Below, piece by piece: positions 8,305 to 19,141 of a stretch of DNA of 64,000 bases. This DNA comes from Xanthomonas hyacinthi. Its GTDB lineage: Bacteria > Pseudomonadota > Gammaproteobacteria > Xanthomonadales > Xanthomonadaceae. The notes beneath the pieces were generated by a model that was not told where the DNA came from, ran no database searches, and saw only the letters and a program-made list of their open reading frames with translations. The DNA is taken from contig NZ_CP043476.1 of the NCBI RefSeq assembly GCF_009769165.1, positions 1,178,001 to 1,242,000 of the forward strand, in the 5' to 3' direction. A program made the translations under genes and the position numbers. Positions within the stretch are counted from its first letter, which is position 1, and each line of letters starts with the position of its first letter.

Positions 8305-8595
8305 AGCCCCTCTCCCCCCGGGAGAGGGGTTGGGGTGAGGGTACGGCGCGAAGCGTCTCGGAGATTTGGGTGCACCAGGCTGCGCCCGTACCCTCATCCG
8401 CCCCTGCGGGGCACCTTCTCCCGACGGGAGAAGGGACCGTCTAGCCCCTCTCCCGTCGGGAGAGGGGTTGGGGTGAGGGTACGGCGCGAAGCGACTCGCG
8501 GAGTTTGGGTGCACGAGGCTTCGCACGTACCCTCATCCGCCCCTGCGGGGCACCTTCCCCCAAAAAGGGGGCCATGGTCCCGATGGGAGAAGGGA
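8305..8595. repeat. Two tandem copies of a ~135-155-bp Xanthomonas-type intergenic repeat
   Basis: Copy 1 runs 8305-8438 and copy 2 runs 8441-8595. Both begin with a hairpin (cccctctcccg..gggagagggg) followed by ttggggtgagggtacggcgc. Both continue with a variable centre (gtttgggtgcac-like), then gtaccctcatccgcccctgcggggcacctt and end with a second hairpin around ctcccgacgggag/gatgggag. Copy 2 has an 18-base A/G-rich insertion (ccaaaaagggggccatgg) in its last third. There is no coding sign. The pair lies between two stop codons of converging genes and may act as a terminator. Confidence 0.85.
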
Positions 8596-8606
8596 ATCTG
8601 TGGCCG

Positions 8607-9188
8607 CTAACGCGCAGCGATTTTCCGAAACGTCAGGTTGATCCGCTCGCCGACCGGCCTGGCAGTCCGCGGCAAGGCATGCCGGTACAGGCGCTGGGTC
8701 TCCCCGCCCATCAACAGTAAGCCACCGGCGCTCAGTTGCAGCGCCTGGCGCAACGCCGGCTCGCTGCGATGGCGCAGCACGAAGCGGCGCGTGGCGCCCA
8801 GGCTCAGCGAGGCGATCAGCGGACGCGCGCCCAATTCCTTTTCATCGTCGCTGTGCCAGCCCATCGCGTCGCGGCCGTCGCGGTAGCGGTTGGCCAGCAC
8901 GCTGTTGAACGCGACCCCGGTTTCCGCCGCCAGCCGCGCGCGCAGCGGCCGCAGCGCCGACGGCCACGGATGCGGCGCGAAACGGGCGCCGGAATAGCGG
9001 TAGCTCGCCTGCGCATCGCCGATCCAGCAGCTCAGCCGCGGCGAATCGACCATCCGTCCGAACAGGCGGATGCGGTGAACCTCCCAGGCCACCCCGGCCA
9101 GCAAGTGCGCCAACAGCGCCGCCGCCTCGGCCGGGGCGAGCCAGCCGGGCAGCCAGCGGACGTCGGCGCCGGGCAGATCGAGTTGCAT
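8607..9188 (-). CDS. AlkB-like 2-oxoglutarate/Fe(II)-dependent dioxygenase
   Basis: 193 residues, the usual length of short bacterial AlkB homologues. The metal and cofactor residues are visible: the H-x-D pair in GWHSDDEKELG (about residues 116-124), a distal histidine in YRHALPRT, and the 2-oxoglutarate-binding arginines in RINLTFRKI at the C-terminus. RFVLRHR is the usual strand before the distal histidine. Family members remove alkyl groups from DNA or RNA bases. This protein is of the ALKBH2/3-like type and lacks the N-terminal part of E. coli AlkB, so it is not called alkB. It converges on the mla operon across the repeats. Confidence 0.87.
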   Translation of the reverse strand: MQLDLPGADVRWLPGWLAPAEAAALLAHLLAGVAWEVHRIRLFGRMVDSPRLSCWIGDAQASYRYSGARFAPHPWPSALRPLRARLAAETGVAFNSVLANRYRDGRDAMGWHSDDEKELGARPLIASLSLGATRRFVLRHRSEPALRQALQLSAGGLLLMGGETQRLYRHALPRTARPVGERINLTFRKIAAR

Positions 9189-9301
9189 CGCGCCACGCTA
9201 GCATGCCTGCCGGCACCATACGCCAGCGTGCGGAATTTGCCCCGTCACGCACAAAGCCTGAAAATGCAGCCAGCCAGATCGAGCCAACGGGAGCGGAGCA
9301 G

Positions 9302-10945
9302 ATGACGGGATCGGAGGGCGGCGCCAGCGCGCCGGAGCCAGTGCAACGCGACGTCATGGAATACGACGTGGTCACCGTCGGCGCGGGTCCGGCCGGGCTG
9401 GCGTTCGCGATCCGGCTCAAGCAGCTCAACCCGGACATCTCGGTCTGCGTGATCGAGAAGGCCAGCACGGTCGGTGCGCAGATCCTGTCCGGCGCGGTGA
9501 TCGAGCCGGCGCCGCTGGACGCGCTGCTGCCCGGCTGGCGCGACACCCCGCCGCCGATCTGCGTGCCCGCCGGCGAGGACGAGTTCTGGCACCTGAGCAA
9601 GGACGGCGGGCGCAAGTTCCCGATCGTGCCGCCGGGCATGCGCAACCACGGCAACTTCATCGTCAGCCTCGGCGCGTTGTGCGCGTGGCTGGCGCCGCAG
9701 GCCGAAGCACTGGGCGTGGAGATCTATCCCGGCTTCGCCGCCGCCGAGACCCTGCACGCCGACGACGGCACGGTGCTCGGCGTGCGCATCGGCGACATGG
9801 GCGTGGCCAAGGACGGGGCGCACAAGCCCGGCTACACCGCCGGCATCGACATCCGCGCCAAGGTCACGGTGCTGGCCGAAGGCGCGCGCGGGCACCTGAC
9901 CAAGCGCCTGGTCAAGCGCTTCGCGCTGGACGCCGACAGCGACCCGCAGGCCTATTCGATCGGCATCAAGGAACTGTGGCAGCTGCCGGAAGGCCGCGTG
10001 GTGCCCGGCAGGATCGTGCATACCCTGGGCTGGCCGGCCGACAACGCCACCTATGCCGGCAGCTTCCTGTACCACCTGGAGAACAACCAGGTGGCGCTGG
10101 GCTACGTCAGCGGCCTGGACTACCACGACCCCGAGTACCGGCCGTGGGAGGCGTTCCAGCAGTGGAAGAACCACCCGCTGATGAAGCCGCTGCTGGAAGG
10201 CGGCAGCATCCTGTCGGCGGGCGCCCGCGCCATCGCCAGCGGCGGCTGGCAATCGCTGCCGAAGGTGGAGATGCCCGGCGCGCTACTGATCGGCGACAGC
10301 GCCGGCCTGCTCAACGTACCCAAGATCAAGGGCACCCACCAGGCGATCCGCAGCGGCATGCTCGCCGCCGAACACCTGGCCGCCGGCAAGGCGCTGGACC
10401 CGGCCGGCTTCGACGCGCGGCTGCGCGGCTCGGAAGTCATGGCCGAACTGCGCCAGGTGCGCAACATCAAGCCCGGGTTCAAGAAGGGCCTGTGGTTCGG
10501 CATGCTCAACGCAGCCTGGGAGACCCTGGTCAAGGGCGCCTCGCCGTGGACGCTGAAGGTGACCGCCGACTGGTCGTCGCTGGACCGGCTGGGCGAACAC
10601 GAACAGCCCAGGCGCGACTACGTGCAGCGCGACCTGGCACCGCGCGACCGCCTGCAGGGCGTGTACTTCGCCGCCACCGAACACGACGAGGACCAGCCCG
10701 TGCACCTGCAGGTGCTGGATCCGCAGATCTGCGTGACCCGCTGCACCGAGGAATACGACAACCCCTGCACCCGCTTCTGCCCGGCCGCGGTCTACGAGAT
10801 CGTCGACGACGCGGCCGGCAGGCGCCTGCAGATCAACGCCGCCAACTGCGTGCACTGCAAGACCTGCGACATCAAGGACCCCTACGAGATCATCGCCTGG
10901 GTCACGCCGGAAGGCGGCTCCGGCCCGAACTACCAGAACCTGTGA
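9302..10945 (+). CDS. Electron transfer flavoprotein-ubiquinone oxidoreductase
   Basis: 547 residues, matching ETF-QO length. The start at 9302 is preceded by a good ribosome-binding site (gggagcggagcag) and gives MTGSEGGAS; the frame extends upstream without features. The FAD-binding dinucleotide fold is VVTVGAGPAGLAFAIRLKQ. The C-terminus carries the single 4Fe-4S cluster: cysteines in CVTRCTEEYDNPCTRFCP and then CVHCKTCDIKDP, as in the family. The enzyme passes electrons from ETF (etfB and etfA at 22.8-24.6 kb) to ubiquinone at the inner membrane face, supporting fatty-acid and amino-acid oxidation. Confidence 0.96.
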   Translation: MTGSEGGASAPEPVQRDVMEYDVVTVGAGPAGLAFAIRLKQLNPDISVCVIEKASTVGAQILSGAVIEPAPLDALLPGWRDTPPPICVPAGEDEFWHLSKDGGRKFPIVPPGMRNHGNFIVSLGALCAWLAPQAEALGVEIYPGFAAAETLHADDGTVLGVRIGDMGVAKDGAHKPGYTAGIDIRAKVTVLAEGARGHLTKRLVKRFALDADSDPQAYSIGIKELWQLPEGRVVPGRIVHTLGWPADNATYAGSFLYHLENNQVALGYVSGLDYHDPEYRPWEAFQQWKNHPLMKPLLEGGSILSAGARAIASGGWQSLPKVEMPGALLIGDSAGLLNVPKIKGTHQAIRSGMLAAEHLAAGKALDPAGFDARLRGSEVMAELRQVRNIKPGFKKGLWFGMLNAAWETLVKGASPWTLKVTADWSSLDRLGEHEQPRRDYVQRDLAPRDRLQGVYFAATEHDEDQPVHLQVLDPQICVTRCTEEYDNPCTRFCPAAVYEIVDDAAGRRLQINAANCVHCKTCDIKDPYEIIAWVTPEGGSGPNYQNL

Positions 10946-11015
10946 GCCGCTTGCGCGCTTCCGACACGCTGTACGTCCTGCGCCGCGGCAGGGCCCGTCG
11001 CCGCGCGACGCCGCG

Positions 11016-13847
11016 ATGAGCGCAACGTGGCGCAAGGCCAACCTTGCCGTGCGGGCGGCTGTCGAGCGCCACGGCGGCGGTTGGCACGGCGTGCTCGCGG
11101 TCGCCGACCGCGGCTGGAAGGTGCTGCGTGCGCTGGGCCTGTCCGGTTTTCTGCGGCGCCTGCGGCATGCCGGGCACGCGCAGGTATCGGCGCCACCGCC
11201 ATCGGATGTCGTCTTCCCCGCGCCGACTCCGGTCGAACGCGTGCAACTGCGCGTGGGCGTGATGGCCCACGTGTTCTACCCCGACCTCCTGGATGAATTG
11301 GCCCAGGCGCTGGCGGCCATGCCGGTGCCGTACGTGCTGATGGTATCGGTCATGGACGACGCCGCGCAGGCCGCTGCGCGACACCGCCTGTCGTCGCTGC
11401 CGCACCTGCAGGCGGTGCACGTGCGCACGGTCGCCAACCGTGGCCGCGACCTGGCGCCGTTGATCGTGACGTTCCGGGAGGACGTCCTGGCGCTCGACGT
11501 CGTGGCGCATTGGCATACCAAGAAGTCGCTGTACACCGGCAGCGAACGCCAGGATTGGCGCAATTACCTGACCACGTCCTTGTTCGGCTCGACACAGCGT
11601 CTCGGCTGGATCCTGGGCATGTTCCAGGCCGAGCCGAGACTGGGAATCGTCTATCCGGAAAGCTTCGGCGGCGTACCGCTGTGGGCGCACACCTGGCTGA
11701 GCAATCTGCAGGCCTGCCGCGAACTGGGCCAACGTCTTGGTGTCAGCATCGATGCGGCCGCCTACATCGATTTCCCGGCCGGCTCGATGTTCTGGGTGCG
11801 CGTCGAGGCATTGCGGCCGCTCTACGCACTGGGACTGAGCCTGCAGGATTTCCCGGAAGAGCGCGGCCAGATCGACGGCACCTTGCAGCACGCCCTGGAG
11901 CGGATGTTCGTGGCGGTCGTGCGCCAGCAAGGGCTGCTGGCGGGCATCCTGCCAGCGGATGGAAACCTCGCGTTGAGCACGGAGGGCGGCCGCAACTGGA
12001 TGCAGGCCTTCCAGATGCCGCTGGCTACGCGCCTGACCCTGTCGGCGATCGATGCAGACGTGGTGTCGCTGGACGTGTTCGACACGCTGGTGACGCGCCC
12101 CTTCCTGACCCCGGCCGGCGCGCGCGCCTATCTTGCCCATCTGGCCGCCGCAACGCTTGGCGTCGCCGGATTCGCCAGTTTGCGCGAGCGTGCCGAGGCG
12201 CGCGCGCGCACGGCAGCCGGGCGCGATGTCGACCTGGACGCCATCTACGCCGCGATGGCCCAGCTCGCGGAGGCGCAAGACCTTCCCCTGAGCGCATTGC
12301 AGAAGCTCGAACTGGAGACCGAAGCGCGCCTGCTGCAGCCGCGCCGGGCGCTGGTCGCCGCGGCCAATGCGCTCGCCGCCAGCGGACGGCGCCTGGTCGC
12401 CGTGTCGGACATGTACCTCAATAGCGCGGATCTACAGCGGGTCTTGCCATCCGCCGTGCATGCGTTGCCGCGCGCCTGGTATGTGTCGTGCGAAACCGGC
12501 TGGCGCAAGGACGACGGCCAGGCCTGGGAACGGTTGCCGGCACGCGAAGGCGTCGCGGAGCGGCATTGGCTGCACGTCGGCGACAACGAGCAGTCCGATA
12601 TCCAGCGCCCGCAGACGCACGGCTATCTCACGTCGGTGCACGTGCTGCGGCCATCGGCATTGCTCGACGTGGTCCCGGCGCTACGTCCGTTGCGACCCGC
12701 AGCAGGAGCGCACAGCACCTGGCAAGACCAGTTGTGGCTCGGCCTGCTCAGTCGCCACCTGGCGGATCTCGCCGATACCCGGCCGGAGCAGTTCGGCGAC
12801 CGGCTGCACCTGGCATCGCCGACATCGCTCGGCTATCTGGTGCTCGGCCCCTTGGTCGCGGATTACCTGCTCTGGCTGGCGCGCCTGGCGCTATCGCGCG
12901 GCGTCGGCCAGGTCCTGTTCCTGAGCCGCGAAGGCTATCTCTTGCAAAAAGCGTTTGCGCAGCTGCAGGCGGCATGTCCGCCGCTGGCCGCGTTGCGCGG
13001 CAGCTATGTACTGGCCTCGCGCCGCGGCACCGGCGTGCCGACGCTGCGCGAGGCCACCGACCTGGATGCGCTGCTCGGCAGCACCTACACCGGCAACCTG
13101 CACGAACTGCTACAGGCACGGCTCGGCACACCGGCGACAACCGCAATCGCAGCGCAGCTTGGCGCCGCAGAGATGCGCAGCATGGTGCTGCTGCCGGAGA
13201 TGCGCGCCGCGGTGTTGCAGAAACTGGCACCGGCGATGCCGGCACTGCTGGAAGTCGCCGCCGCAGAACGCGAGGGCTATTTGCGCTATTGGCGCGATAT
13301 GGTCGCCGATGCGCCGGCCATGGTCGCGGACCTGGGCTACGCGGGCACCATCCAGGCGCAGTTGGGCAGGTTGACGGGGACCGTGCTGGGCGGGGGCTAC
13401 TTCGCGGTGAACGCCGGCATCGCCCAGGCCGAGGACAATGGCTGGGCCGAGGCCTGCTATTTCGATGGGCGCAACACGGATGCGGAAACCTCGCCGATCC
13501 TGCAACACGACCTGCTGCTGGAAACCTTCTTGACCGCGCCGGATGGCCAGTTCTCGCATTTCACGCAGCGCGACGACGGCAGCATCGAACCGGTCTTCGC
13601 CGACACCGAGCTCGATCCTGCGCACTTCGCCATGGTCGCTGCGGTCCAGCAAGGTGCGCTCGATTTCGTCGCCGACCTGTGTGCGGTCGGCGGAAACGAG
13701 ACCTGGCAGTTCATGTTCGACCGTACGCTGATCCAGACGCCATTGCGCTGCCTGGGCGAAGGCCGTTGGCAGGCCGGCGACTGGGCGCGCGGCCTGGCCG
13801 TCAGCGATGCTTTCACAGGCCGCGGACGGGTGGCCGTGAGCATCTGA
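11016..13847 (+). CDS. RgpF-like polysaccharide protein fused to a HAD-superfamily module (COG5610-like)
   Basis: 943 residues, at least three parts. Residues 70-330 match the rhamnan synthesis F (RgpF) family: VGVMAHVFYPDLLDELAQAL near the start and NRGRDLAPLIV, HWHTKKSLYTG and FPAGSMFWVR after it. Residues 345-560 are a HAD hydrolase: nucleophile loop LDVFDTLVTRP, motif II VSDMYL and motif IV HVGDNEQSD. Residues 600-900 hold a further region (VGQVLFLSREGYLLQKAF) seen in COG5610 proteins. RgpF-type proteins act in rhamnose-containing surface polysaccharide synthesis, so a role in LPS or another glycan is likely, but the reaction is unknown. It is transcribed toward the xanAB side, away from the LPS locus. 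Confidence 0.75.
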   Translation: MSATWRKANLAVRAAVERHGGGWHGVLAVADRGWKVLRALGLSGFLRRLRHAGHAQVSAPPPSDVVFPAPTPVERVQLRVGVMAHVFYPDLLDELAQALAAMPVPYVLMVSVMDDAAQAAARHRLSSLPHLQAVHVRTVANRGRDLAPLIVTFREDVLALDVVAHWHTKKSLYTGSERQDWRNYLTTSLFGSTQRLGWILGMFQAEPRLGIVYPESFGGVPLWAHTWLSNLQACRELGQRLGVSIDAAAYIDFPAGSMFWVRVEALRPLYALGLSLQDFPEERGQIDGTLQHALERMFVAVVRQQGLLAGILPADGNLALSTEGGRNWMQAFQMPLATRLTLSAIDADVVSLDVFDTLVTRPFLTPAGARAYLAHLAAATLGVAGFASLRERAEARARTAAGRDVDLDAIYAAMAQLAEAQDLPLSALQKLELETEARLLQPRRALVAAANALAASGRRLVAVSDMYLNSADLQRVLPSAVHALPRAWYVSCETGWRKDDGQAWERLPAREGVAERHWLHVGDNEQSDIQRPQTHGYLTSVHVLRPSALLDVVPALRPLRPAAGAHSTWQDQLWLGLLSRHLADLADTRPEQFGDRLHLASPTSLGYLVLGPLVADYLLWLARLALSRGVGQVLFLSREGYLLQKAFAQLQAACPPLAALRGSYVLASRRGTGVPTLREATDLDALLGSTYTGNLHELLQARLGTPATTAIAAQLGAAEMRSMVLLPEMRAAVLQKLAPAMPALLEVAAAEREGYLRYWRDMVADAPAMVADLGYAGTIQAQLGRLTGTVLGGGYFAVNAGIAQAEDNGWAEACYFDGRNTDAETSPILQHDLLLETFLTAPDGQFSHFTQRDDGSIEPVFADTELDPAHFAMVAAVQQGALDFVADLCAVGGNETWQFMFDRTLIQTPLRCLGEGRWQAGDWARGLAVSDAFTGRGRVAVSI

Positions 13848-14016
13848 GTCACATCCGCGCAGAGAAGCGGCTGGCGCACGGGAATTCCGGACTCAGCGCC
13901 GCAAAAGGCCGCAATTCTTGTGCTTGCGCTACCCGTACATCGACAGCGCGGTGTGCGGCCGCCCATCGGCCGAGCGGATGCCGCTTCGATCCTATCTCAG
14001 CGTACGAGATAATAAA

Positions 14017-14041
14017 AAGAAGGCGCCGAAGCGCCTTCTTT
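14017..14041 (-). terminator. Bidirectional intrinsic terminator between convergent genes
   Basis: aagaaggcgc-cgaa-gcgccttctt is a perfect 10-bp stem with a 4-nt loop. The left flank is aataaaa, giving a long T-tract on the minus strand; the right flank is short in T. It sits between the RgpF-like gene (+) and the lipoprotein gene (-) and should serve mainly the latter. Confidence 0.85.
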
Positions 14042-14083
14042 AGTGCATAGCGCGGTGCGGCGATGGCCGTGGCATCTGCGTGC

Positions 14084-14623
14084 TTACTTCTTGAGGTGAA
14101 CCGGACCGACTTCGAGCGTGGGCTGGCCAAAGCCCGAAAACCAGCTGACCGACTCCTGGACCAGGTCCACCTTCAGCTTGCGGCCATCGATGCGGGAATC
14201 GGCCGGAATCTGCACAGCAACCGACGCTGCAGCGCCGGGGGCGATTTCGGGCAAGGCGGTGCGCGAGAAATCACGAACCTCGGCACTGCCATCCGGAGCT
14301 TCGATCTGCACGCCAAGATTGACCGGCGGATTACTGGCTCCGGAAAGCGCGACTTTCCCGTTGTTTTCCACCTTGACCGTAAACTCGACGAACCCGGTGG
14401 CCGCGTTTATCTTCGGCTCGGACTCGAGCGTCAACTTGATGCTGACCTGATCGGCCGTCAGCTTGTTGACAGGCGCCTGCGGAGATGCGGCCGGTGCCGG
14501 TGCCGCCGCATCGCGGGGAGAAGTCTGCGCCGGTGCAGGCGCCGCCTGATCGGGGCCTTTGTTGCAACCCGCCACCGCCATCATCACTGCTGTTGCGGTC
14601 AAGAAAACATATCGGGATTTCAT
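14084..14623 (-). CDS. Lipoprotein with a C-terminal beta-sandwich-like 'DLVQESV-WF' domain
   Basis: 179 residues. The signal peptide MKSRYVFLTATAVMMAVAGC ends in a lipobox (V-A-G-C), so cysteine 20 is lipidated. A Pro/Ala/Gln linker (residues 24-52) leads to a domain of about 125 residues rich in alternating hydrophobic residues. Its final strands read KVDLVQESVSWFSGFGQPTLEV. The same order (N-terminal beta strands, an SxVPA-like turn, then D-L-V-Q-E-S-V-x-W-F) is found at the C-terminus of the glycosyltransferase at 32,869-34,638. The function is unknown; a surface-attached glycan-binding role is an inference. It lies downstream of the CoA-transferase genes on the same strand, 100 bases away. 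Confidence 0.7.
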   Translation of the reverse strand: MKSRYVFLTATAVMMAVAGCNKGPDQAAPAPAQTSPRDAAAPAPAASPQAPVNKLTADQVSIKLTLESEPKINAATGFVEFTVKVENNGKVALSGASNPPVNLGVQIEAPDGSAEVRDFSRTALPEIAPGAAASVAVQIPADSRIDGRKLKVDLVQESVSWFSGFGQPTLEVGPVHLKK

Positions 14624-14723
14624 CAGGCACCTCTGATAGGGGGAAGTTTCTGCAGACGTCAAAAATTGAGGGGAGCCGCGCGCAGCTACTGCCCCGCAAG
14701 CCGCTCGCGCATCATACATCGCG

Positions 14724-15377
<654 letters not shown>

Positions 15378-15378
15378 G

Positions 15379-16122
15379 TCAGGCGTCCTTCTGGCGCAGG
15401 GTGCGCTGTTCGATGCGTTTTTCGGGATGCGGGTTGTGCACGATGCGGTCGACGTAGATGCCGGGCAGATGCACCTGGTCCGGATCGATGCTGCCGGTTT
15501 CGACGAGTTGCTCGACCTCGGCGATGCAGACCTTGCCGGCCATCGCGCAGGCCGGGTTGAAGTTGCGCGCGGTCTTGCGGAACACCAGGTTGCCGGCGGC
15601 GTCGGCCTTCCAGGCCTTGACCAGGGCCAGGTCGGCCTGCAGCGCGGTCTCCAGCACGTAGTGCTTGCCGTCGAACGCGCGCGTCTCCTTGCCCTCGGCG
15701 ACGACGGTGCCGTAGCCGGTGGCGGTGAAGAACGCGGGAATGCCCGCGCCGCCGGCGCGCAGCCGTTCGGCCAGGGTGCCCTGCGGATTGAACTCCAGCT
15801 CCAGCTCGCCGGCCAGGTACTGGCGCTCGAACTCCTTGTTCTCGCCGACGTAGGACGAGATCATCTTGCGGATCTGCCGGGTCGCCAGCAGCTGGCCCAG
15901 GCCGAAGCCGTCGACGCCGGCATTGTTGGAGATCACGGTGAGGCCGGTCGCCGCACTGTCGCGCAGCGCGGCGATCAAGGCCTCGGGGATGCCGCACAGG
16001 CCGAAGCCGCCGACCGCCAGGGTCTGGCCGTTGCCCACCACGTCGGCCAGCGCCGTGGCCGCGTCGGGGAAAAGCTTGCCGCGCCGTCCGGTCGCCCGGG
16101 TAGAGGTAGAGGTGTCGCCCAT
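15379..16122 (-). CDS. scoA: 3-oxoacid CoA-transferase subunit A
   Basis: 247 residues. The N-terminal glycine-rich segment [20 protein letters not shown] is the CoA-transferase family I alpha-subunit signature, and the chain continues with [12 protein letters not shown] and [13 protein letters not shown]. The last part ([37 protein letters not shown] in conserved order) is diagnostic of the SCOT type. It pairs with subunit B directly downstream. It is transcribed divergently from xanA, with the promoter region for both in the 138 bases between them. Confidence 0.92.
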   Translation of the reverse strand: MGDTSTSTRATGRRGKLFPDAATALADVVGNGQTLAVGGFGLCGIPEALIAALRDSAATGLTVISNNAGVDGFGLGQLLATRQIRKMISSYVGENKEFERQYLAGELELEFNPQGTLAERLRAGGAGIPAFFTATGYGTVVAEGKETRAFDGKHYVLETALQADLALVKAWKADAAGNLVFRKTARNFNPACAMAGKVCIAEVEQLVETGSIDPDQVHLPGIYVDRIVHNPHPEKRIEQRTLRQKDA

Positions 16123-16260
16123 GTCGCCAGCTCCGCATCGTGAAGGTAGACACGTAGTTTAGCCGGTCGCCGGCCGCGGCCTGCTGCGCACTGCCGCAAT
16201 GACCGATTAAGGGCTGGAACGTTACACTCCAAGTTCCCTCCCCCGCAAGGACCCTCCCCT

Positions 16261-17607
16261 ATGCCGCTTCCCGCATTCAAGGCCTACGACATCCGCGGTC
16301 GCGTTCCCGACGAACTGAATGAGGACCTGGCCCGCCGCATCGGCGTGGCGTTGGCGGGGCAGCTGGAGAACGGACCGGTGGTGGTGGGCCACGACGTCCG
16401 CCTGGCCAGCCAGGGGCTGCAGGACGCGCTGTCCGCCGGCCTGCGCGCCAGCGGCCGCGAGGTCATCGACATCGGCCTGTGCGGCACCGAGGAAGTGTAT
16501 TTCCAGACCGATCACCTGCAGGCGGCCGGCGGGGTGATGGTCACCGCCAGCCACAACCCGATGGACTATAACGGCATGAAGCTGGTGCGCGAGAATGCGC
16601 GCCCGATCAGCTCCGACACCGGCCTGTTCGCGATCCGCGACACCGTGGCCGCCGATACCGCGCCCGCCGCCGCCCCGACCGCGGCCGAGCACAGCCGCGC
16701 GGACAAGTCCGCCTACATCCAGCACCTGCTCAGCTACGTCGACAGCGCCACGCTCAAGCCGCTGAAGCTGGTGGTCAACGCCGGCAACGGCGGCGCCGGC
16801 GCCATCGTCGACCTGCTGGCGCCGCACCTGCCGTTCGACTTCGTGCGCGTGTTCCACGAGCCGGACGGCCATTTCCCCAACGGCATCCCGAACCCGCTGC
16901 TGCCCGAGAACCGCGAAGCCAGCGCCAAGGCGGTGCAGGAACACGGCGCGGACTTCGGCATCGCCTGGGACGGCGACTTCGACCGCTGCTTCTTCTTCGA
17001 CGAGAACGGCCGCTTCATCGAAGGCTATTACCTGGTCGGCCTGCTGGCGCAGGCGATCCTGGCCAAGCAGCCGGGCGGCAAGGTGGTGCACGACCCGCGC
17101 CTGACCTGGAACACGATCGAGATGGTCGAGGATGCCGGCGGCGTGCCGGTGCTGTGCAAGAGCGGCCACGCCTTCATCAAGGAGAAGATGCGCAGCGAAA
17201 ACGCGGTGTACGGCGGCGAGATGAGCGCGCACCACTATTTCCGCGAGTTCGCCTACGCCGACTCGGGCATGATCCCGTGGCTGTTGATCGCCGAGCTGGT
17301 GTCGCAATCGGGCCGCTCGCTGGCCGACCTGGTCGAGGCGCGCATGCAGAAGTTCCCGTGCAGCGGCGAGATCAACTTCAAGGTCGCCGATGCCAAGGCC
17401 GCGGTGGCGCGGGTGATGGAGCACTACGCCGCGCAGTCGCCGGCGCTGGACTACACCGACGGGGTCAGCGCCGAATTCGAACAATGGCGCTTCAACCTGC
17501 GCAGCTCCAATACCGAACCGCTGCTGCGCCTGAACGTGGAAACGCGTGGCGATGCGGCACTGCTGGAAACGCGCACCACTGAAATCTCCGCTCTGTTGAA
17601 CGCATGA
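16261..17607 (+). CDS. xanA: Phosphomannomutase/phosphoglucomutase
   Basis: 448 residues, the length of XanA and AlgC-type enzymes. The four active-site loops are present: phosphoserine loop [11 protein letters not shown], metal-binding loop DGDFDR, sugar-recognition loop [10 protein letters not shown] (G-E-x-S), and phosphate-binding loop RSSNTEP near the end. The enzyme converts mannose-6-P to mannose-1-P and glucose-6-P to glucose-1-P, feeding GDP-mannose (via XanB) and dTDP-rhamnose (via RmlA) synthesis. The start is preceded by a clear aagga ribosome-binding site. XanB follows 55 bases later. Confidence 0.96.
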   Translation: MPLPAFKAYDIRGRVPDELNEDLARRIGVALAGQLENGPVVVGHDVRLASQGLQDALSAGLRASGREVIDIGLCGTEEVYFQTDHLQAAGGVMVTASHNPMDYNGMKLVRENARPISSDTGLFAIRDTVAADTAPAAAPTAAEHSRADKSAYIQHLLSYVDSATLKPLKLVVNAGNGGAGAIVDLLAPHLPFDFVRVFHEPDGHFPNGIPNPLLPENREASAKAVQEHGADFGIAWDGDFDRCFFFDENGRFIEGYYLVGLLAQAILAKQPGGKVVHDPRLTWNTIEMVEDAGGVPVLCKSGHAFIKEKMRSENAVYGGEMSAHHYFREFAYADSGMIPWLLIAELVSQSGRSLADLVEARMQKFPCSGEINFKVADAKAAVARVMEHYAAQSPALDYTDGVSAEFEQWRFNLRSSNTEPLLRLNVETRGDAALLETRTTEISALLNA

Positions 17608-17662
17608 TCGGCTTCACGCCCCCTACCTTCCCCTGCAACGCATCTCTGGAGTTCCCCCGCCC

Positions 17663-19066
17663 ATGAGCGACGTCCTTCCCATCATCCTGTCCGGCGGTTC
17701 CGGCACCCGGCTCTGGCCGCTGTCGCGCGAGTCCTATCCGAAGCAGTTCCTGCCGCTGGTCGGCGAGCACAGCATGCTGCAGGCCACCTGGCTGCGTGCG
17801 GCGCATGTGGCCGGGCATGCGCCGATCGTGGTCGCCAACGAGGAGCACCGCTTCGTGGCCGCCGAGCAATTGCAGCAGATCGGCGTGAAGCCGCAATCGA
17901 TCCTGCTCGAACCCAAGGGCCGCAATACCGCCCCGGCCATCGCCGTGGCGGCGCTGGAAGCCACCCGCAACGGCGCCGATCCGCTGCTGCTGGTATTGCC
18001 CTCCGATCACGTGATCCGCGACGAAGCGGCGTTCCAGGCCGCGGTGCAGGTTGCCGCGGCGGCGGCCGAGCAAGGCAAGCTGGTCACCTTCGGGATCAAG
18101 CCGACCGCGCCGGAAACCGGCTACGGCTACATCAAGGCCGGCGCCGGCACCGGCGCCAGCGCGGTCGAGCGCTTCGTCGAGAAGCCGGACCTGGCCACTG
18201 CACAGGGTTATCTGGCCTCGGGCGAGTACTACTGGAACAGCGGCATGTTCCTGTTCCGCGCCTCGCGCTACCTGGAGGAATTGCGCCGCTTCCAGCCGGC
18301 GATCGCCGACGCCTGCACCAGGGCGTGGAACGCGGCCACCCGCGATGCCGACTTCACCCGCCTGGACAAGGACGCCTTTGCCGCCAGCCCGTCGGACTCG
18401 ATCGACTACGCGGTGATGGAAAAGACCGCCGATGCGGTGGTGGTGCCGCTGGACGCGCACTGGAACGATGTGGGGTCCTGGTCCGCCTTGCTGGACGTCT
18501 CGCCGCAGGACGCGCAGGGCAATGCGCACCACGGCGACGTGATCGAGATCGATTGCCACAACACCTACGCCTACGGTTCGCGGCTGATCGCGATGGTCGG
18601 GCTGCAGGACGTGGTGGTGGTGGAGACCGACGATGCGGTCCTGGTCGGGCACCGCGGGCGCATCCAGGAGGTCAAGGAGATCGTGGCCAGGATCAAGGCC
18701 AGCGGCCGTTCCGAGGCCACCTGGCATCGCAAGGTGTATCGCCCGTGGGGCGCCTACGATTCGATCGACAACGGCCAGCGCTTCCAGGTCAAGCGCATAA
18801 CGGTCAAGCCCGGCGCCACGCTGAGCCTGCAGATGCACCACCACCGCGCCGAGCACTGGACCGTGGTCAGCGGCACCGCCGAGGTCACCCGTGGCGAGGA
18901 AGTGCTGCTGCTCACCGAGAACCAGAGCACCTACATCCCGCTGGGCGTGACCCATCGCCTGAAGAACCCGGGCAAGCTGCCGCTGGAACTGATCGAGGTG
19001 CAGTCCGGCAGCTATCTGGGCGAGGACGACATCGTGCGCTTCGAGGACACTTACGGGCGCACCTGA
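17663..19066 (+). CDS. xanB: Bifunctional mannose-6-P isomerase / mannose-1-P guanylyltransferase
   Basis: 467 residues, the length of XanB. The N-terminal guanylyltransferase domain (1-290) has the nucleotide loop [15 protein letters not shown] and the pyrophosphorylase signature FVEKPD. The C-terminal cupin-type isomerase domain (330-467) has the metal-site motif [10 protein letters not shown] and the GTAEVT turn. Together the two activities make GDP-mannose, the precursor both of xanthan mannose and of GDP-D-rhamnose made by Gmd and Rmd at 30.4-32.3 kb. Confidence 0.96.
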   Translation: MSDVLPIILSGGSGTRLWPLSRESYPKQFLPLVGEHSMLQATWLRAAHVAGHAPIVVANEEHRFVAAEQLQQIGVKPQSILLEPKGRNTAPAIAVAALEATRNGADPLLLVLPSDHVIRDEAAFQAAVQVAAAAAEQGKLVTFGIKPTAPETGYGYIKAGAGTGASAVERFVEKPDLATAQGYLASGEYYWNSGMFLFRASRYLEELRRFQPAIADACTRAWNAATRDADFTRLDKDAFAASPSDSIDYAVMEKTADAVVVPLDAHWNDVGSWSALLDVSPQDAQGNAHHGDVIEIDCHNTYAYGSRLIAMVGLQDVVVVETDDAVLVGHRGRIQEVKEIVARIKASGRSEATWHRKVYRPWGAYDSIDNGQRFQVKRITVKPGATLSLQMHHHRAEHWTVVSGTAEVTRGEEVLLLTENQSTYIPLGVTHRLKNPGKLPLELIEVQSGSYLGEDDIVRFEDTYGRT

Positions 19067-19100
19067 TACCTGCGCCATACCTGCACCAAGAAGCAGGAAG

Positions 19101-19122
19101 CGGCGACGGAGTTCCGTCGCCG
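19101..19122. terminator. Hairpin between convergent xanB and rmlD
   Basis: cggcgacgga-gt-tccgtcgccg is a 10-bp perfect stem with a 2-nt loop, placed midway between two convergent stop codons. No T-tract follows on either strand, so termination strength is uncertain. Confidence 0.55.
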
Positions 19123-19141
19123 CCTGCATGATGGGCGGCGA

